DNA of 19,539 bases from Candidatus Doudnabacteria bacterium (lineage in GTDB: Bacteria > Patescibacteriota > Doudnabacteria > UBA920). Every line of letters begins with the position of its first letter. Within the stretch, counting starts at the first letter, position 1. The notes beneath the pieces were generated by a model. The model was not told the DNA's origin and did not search any database. It saw nothing but the letters and a program-made list of their open reading frames with translations. Below, one piece after another: positions 19,254 through 19,539 of the stretch. The translations under genes and the position numbers were made by a program. Location: NCBI GenBank assembly GCA_903913365.1, contig CAIWKW010000144.1, positions 1-19,539 on the forward strand, in the 5' to 3' direction.

Positions 19254-19539
19254 TTATAAGTCCAATTTAAGCTGTCTTCTTCTGACAATTATTAAAACAG
19301 AACAAAGTCCGTCAACCGCAATTAAAGTAAATAAATACAAAGAGGTTATTAAACTAAAATTGGCCAAGGCTCCCAAAGCAAGGCCGTCGGCAGCAGCGCT
19401 GAGCACATAGGTGGATGTTGTTTCGGTATATGGTTCGGCATAAGCTTTCCTAAAAGTCGGCAAAAATCCAATTACATCTATAACAGACACCAAAATTACC
19501 GATATCAAAGCTTCGTGGGTAAATAAATAAAAACAAAAA
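19254..19539 (-). CDS. C-terminal part of a multi-helix membrane protein, 5' end outside the window
   Basis: The frame is open from the right edge (…FYLFTHEALISVILVSVIDV) to the stop at 19254; about 95 residues are seen. It contains about three membrane segments. The phrase VIDVIGFLPTFRKAYAEPYTETTSTYVLSA, followed by LYLFTLIAVDGLCSVLIIVRRRQ, resembles uncharacterised CPR membrane proteins with a PQ-loop-like look (a Pro-containing turn between helices). No function is assigned. It is followed by the hairpin at 19217-19251 and then the glycosyltransferase gene on the same strand. Confidence 0.7.
   Translation of the reverse strand, partial: FCFYLFTHEALISVILVSVIDVIGFLPTFRKAYAEPYTETTSTYVLSAAADGLALGALANFSLITSLYLFTLIAVDGLCSVLIIVRRRQLKLDL

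Noticed and set aside
1..19539. CRISPR arrays, tRNA or rRNA genes, integrase or transposase genes
   Set aside because: No regularly spaced repeats, no tRNA T-arm with acceptor, no rRNA segments and no recombinase motifs were seen on either strand.

Overview
This is a compact, AT-rich bacterial segment with short intergenic gaps. The gene set looks like a Candidate Phyla Radiation / Patescibacteria genome of the Parcubacteria or Doudnabacteria kind: two TrmB-type regulators, a DksA-like protein without its zinc cysteines, a RodZ-like protein with an added Ig-like domain, a ComM-type AAA+ protein, RecA, FtsK, LspA and a MurG/MGDG-type glycosyltransferase. This placement is inference; no rRNA or other taxonomic marker is in view.

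Layout. Minus-strand housekeeping genes dominate. From low to high coordinates: a sugar-type solute-binding lipoprotein cut by the left edge, galU and a TrmB-type regulator (1-2913); comM, lspA and a DksA-like gene (3813-6180); a 675-bp gene-free stretch (6181-6855) that holds a probable structured non-coding RNA with its own promoter, a boxA-like element and a terminator; a DnaQ-type exonuclease fused to a degenerate DinG-like helicase (6856-9219); an ORF6N-domain gene; recA; a RodZ-like gene; ftsK; a second TrmB-type regulator; an Hsp20; a glycosyltransferase; and the 3' end of a membrane-protein gene at the right edge.

Two plus-strand islands interrupt this. Island 1 (about 3019-3815) has a near-consensus extended promoter, a 108-aa membrane protein, a strongly structured leader, a 56-aa GTG-start protein and a strong terminator. 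Island 2 (about 15681-17197) has a two-gene cassette: a 219-aa protein with a probable winged helix and a 226-aa protein with two Cys clusters. All four island genes have strong Shine-Dalgarno sequences. The minus-strand genes almost all lack one, and several have promoters placed so that the mRNA would be leaderless. The islands therefore look like a separate, probably acquired, gene class.

How the genes may work together. The TrmB-type regulator, galU and the solute-binding lipoprotein suggest a sugar uptake and nucleotide-sugar module. LspA would process the lipoprotein and others like it. RecA, ComM, FtsK and the exonuclease protein cover recombination, DNA uptake and segregation. The RodZ-like protein, the glycosyltransferase and GalU point to envelope assembly. 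The best candidates for something undescribed are the roughly 450-nt RNA at 6240-6692, the pseudo-helicase at 6856-9219, the structured leader plus micro-gene at 3510-3754, and the cassette at 15749-17114.
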